The position numbers and the translations under genes are program-made. A model generated the notes under the pieces. That model had not been told where the DNA came from and ran no database searches. It saw only the letters and a list, made by a program, of their open reading frames with translations. Shown in pieces: positions 36,414 to 37,097 of a DNA stretch of 37,097 bases. The stretch comes from an uncultured Alphaproteobacteria bacterium (lineage in GTDB: Bacteria > Pseudomonadota > Alphaproteobacteria > Pelagibacterales > Pelagibacteraceae). Numbering within the stretch: the first letter of the stretch is position 1; each line of letters opens with the position of its first letter. Location: contig CAIQAD010000018.1 of assembly GCA_903869725.1 (NCBI GenBank), positions 1 to 37,097 on the forward strand. Reading direction: 5' to 3'.

Positions 36414-36823
36414 TAGAACGAACTTTATCAATAATTAAACCAGATGCTGTTGAAAGAAATTTAATTGGACAAATTATTAACATTTTTGAAAAAAATAATA
36501 TTGTTATTAGAGCTATCAAAAGAGTTAAGTTAAATAAAAAAGATGCAGAAAATTTTTACAGCGTTCATAAAGATAGACCTTTTTTTAATGATCTTTGTCA
36601 ATACATGTCTTCATCAGATGTGGTTGTTATGGTTTTAGAAGGAGAAAATGCTGTTTTAAAAAATAGAGAACTTATGGGAGCTACCAATCCTAAAGACGCA
36701 GCTAAAGGAACTATCAGAAATTTATTTGCCCTGTCCCTTGATAAAAACTCTGTACATGGCTCCGATAGTAAAGAAAATGCGAATATTGAAATAAAATTCT
36801 TTTTTAAAGATCTCGCAAATTAA
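36410..36823 (+). CDS. ndk: Nucleoside diphosphate kinase
   Basis: 137 residues, standard. It equalises NTP pools by a phospho-histidine ping-pong mechanism. [20 protein letters not shown] opens the protein, and the active site is His116 in [12 protein letters not shown]. It overlaps pepA by 4 nt and its stop overlaps the convergent purN stop (TTAA). The final step for GTP after GuaB, GuaA and Gmk in this window. Confidence 0.98.
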   Translation: MIERTLSIIKPDAVERNLIGQIINIFEKNNIVIRAIKRVKLNKKDAENFYSVHKDRPFFNDLCQYMSSSDVVVMVLEGENAVLKNRELMGATNPKDAAKGTIRNLFALSLDKNSVHGSDSKENANIEIKFFFKDLAN

Positions 36824-37097
36824 TTTTTGCAAATAATATTTAAAGCTTTTGGAAAAATATCGTGTTCTATTTTTAGAACTCTTTTTGAAAGTGAAGTAGG
36901 GGTATCTCTTTTTAGTATTTTAATTCTTTTTTGAATAATTTTTTTACCAGAATCTAATTTTACATTTACAAAATGAACGGTTGAACCTGTATATTTTTCT
37001 CCTGCCTCCAGCACTCTTTTATGTGTATTCAATCCTTTATATTTAGGAAGTAGAGAGGGATGAATATTTATAATTTTTTTATTAAATTTATTTATAA
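36820..37097 (-). CDS. purN: Phosphoribosylglycinamide formyltransferase, C-terminal part
   Basis: About 91 C-terminal residues; the frame stays open to the right edge, so the 5' end lies outside the window. The segment [12 protein letters not shown] is the folate-dependent GAR transformylase motif with catalytic His, followed by [20 protein letters not shown] and [13 protein letters not shown], the usual PurN C-terminal half including the catalytic Asp in LDSG. It adds the C8 formyl group in purine synthesis. A TTG inside KYKGLNTH could be mistaken for a start but lies within the conserved core. Confidence 0.95.
   Translation of the reverse strand, partial: INKFNKKIINIHPSLLPKYKGLNTHKRVLEAGEKYTGSTVHFVNVKLDSGKKIIQKRIKILKRDTPTSLSKRVLKIEHDIFPKALNIICKN

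Noticed and set aside
1-37097. Phage, defence island, CRISPR, integron or other mobile system
   Set aside because: Every gene but the small TPR protein fits a known core family, no direct-repeat arrays or integrase/transposase genes were seen, and composition looks even throughout.

Overview
This window is an ordinary, very compact stretch of core chromosome from a low-GC alphaproteobacterium. It most probably comes from the marine SAR11 clade (Candidatus Pelagibacter / Pelagibacterales). The evidence is the strong A+T bias by eye, near-absent spacers (the longest is about 120 bp), many 1-14 nt gene overlaps, short proteins for their families, and alphaproteobacterial gene neighbourhoods. Clade assignment is inference. 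I found no tRNA, rRNA, CRISPR, insertion sequence, phage or toxin-antitoxin genes, and no gene-free stretch over 300 bases.

Layout. (1) 1-2966: the end of a P-loop kinase gene, a TolC-family outer-membrane channel, and recA with a possible LexA-type site and a GC-rich terminator. (2) 2967-9346: alaS converges on icd; psd-pssA (phosphatidylethanolamine synthesis) converges on a GT9 glycosyltransferase. (3) 9401-17120, + strand: rlmE, then a tight run guaB - small TPR protein - guaA - panB - YfgM-like - bamB - der. (4) 17121-25286, - strand, read from right to left: rpsF-rpsR-rplI-dnaB-alr-RND exporter-cvpA-purF. (5) 25409-27962, + strand: fabD-fabG-acpP-gmk. (6) 27955-34922, - strand, read from right to left: lptF-lptG-lptD-surA-pdxA-rsmA. 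(7) 34953-37097: pepA-ndk on +, then the 3' part of purN on -.

How the genes work together. Purine nucleotide synthesis is over-represented (purF, purN, guaB, guaA, gmk, ndk) but split over several transcription units. A second theme is envelope building: phospholipid heads (psd, pssA), fatty acids (fabD, fabG, acpP), LPS transport (lptF, lptG, lptD), outer-membrane protein assembly (bamB, YfgM-like, SurA-like), peptidoglycan precursor (alr), export (tolC, RND exporter).

I did not find a clearly new multi-gene system. The strongest oddities are reductions of core machinery: a Der/EngA GTPase with one GTPase domain instead of two; a SurA-like chaperone without parvulin domains; and acpP followed directly by gmk, with one in-frame stop codon between them and the usual fabF-mltG block missing. 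There is also a perfect DnaA box just upstream of dnaB, paired hairpins in the rpsF leader, and a palindromic shared promoter between lptF and pepA.
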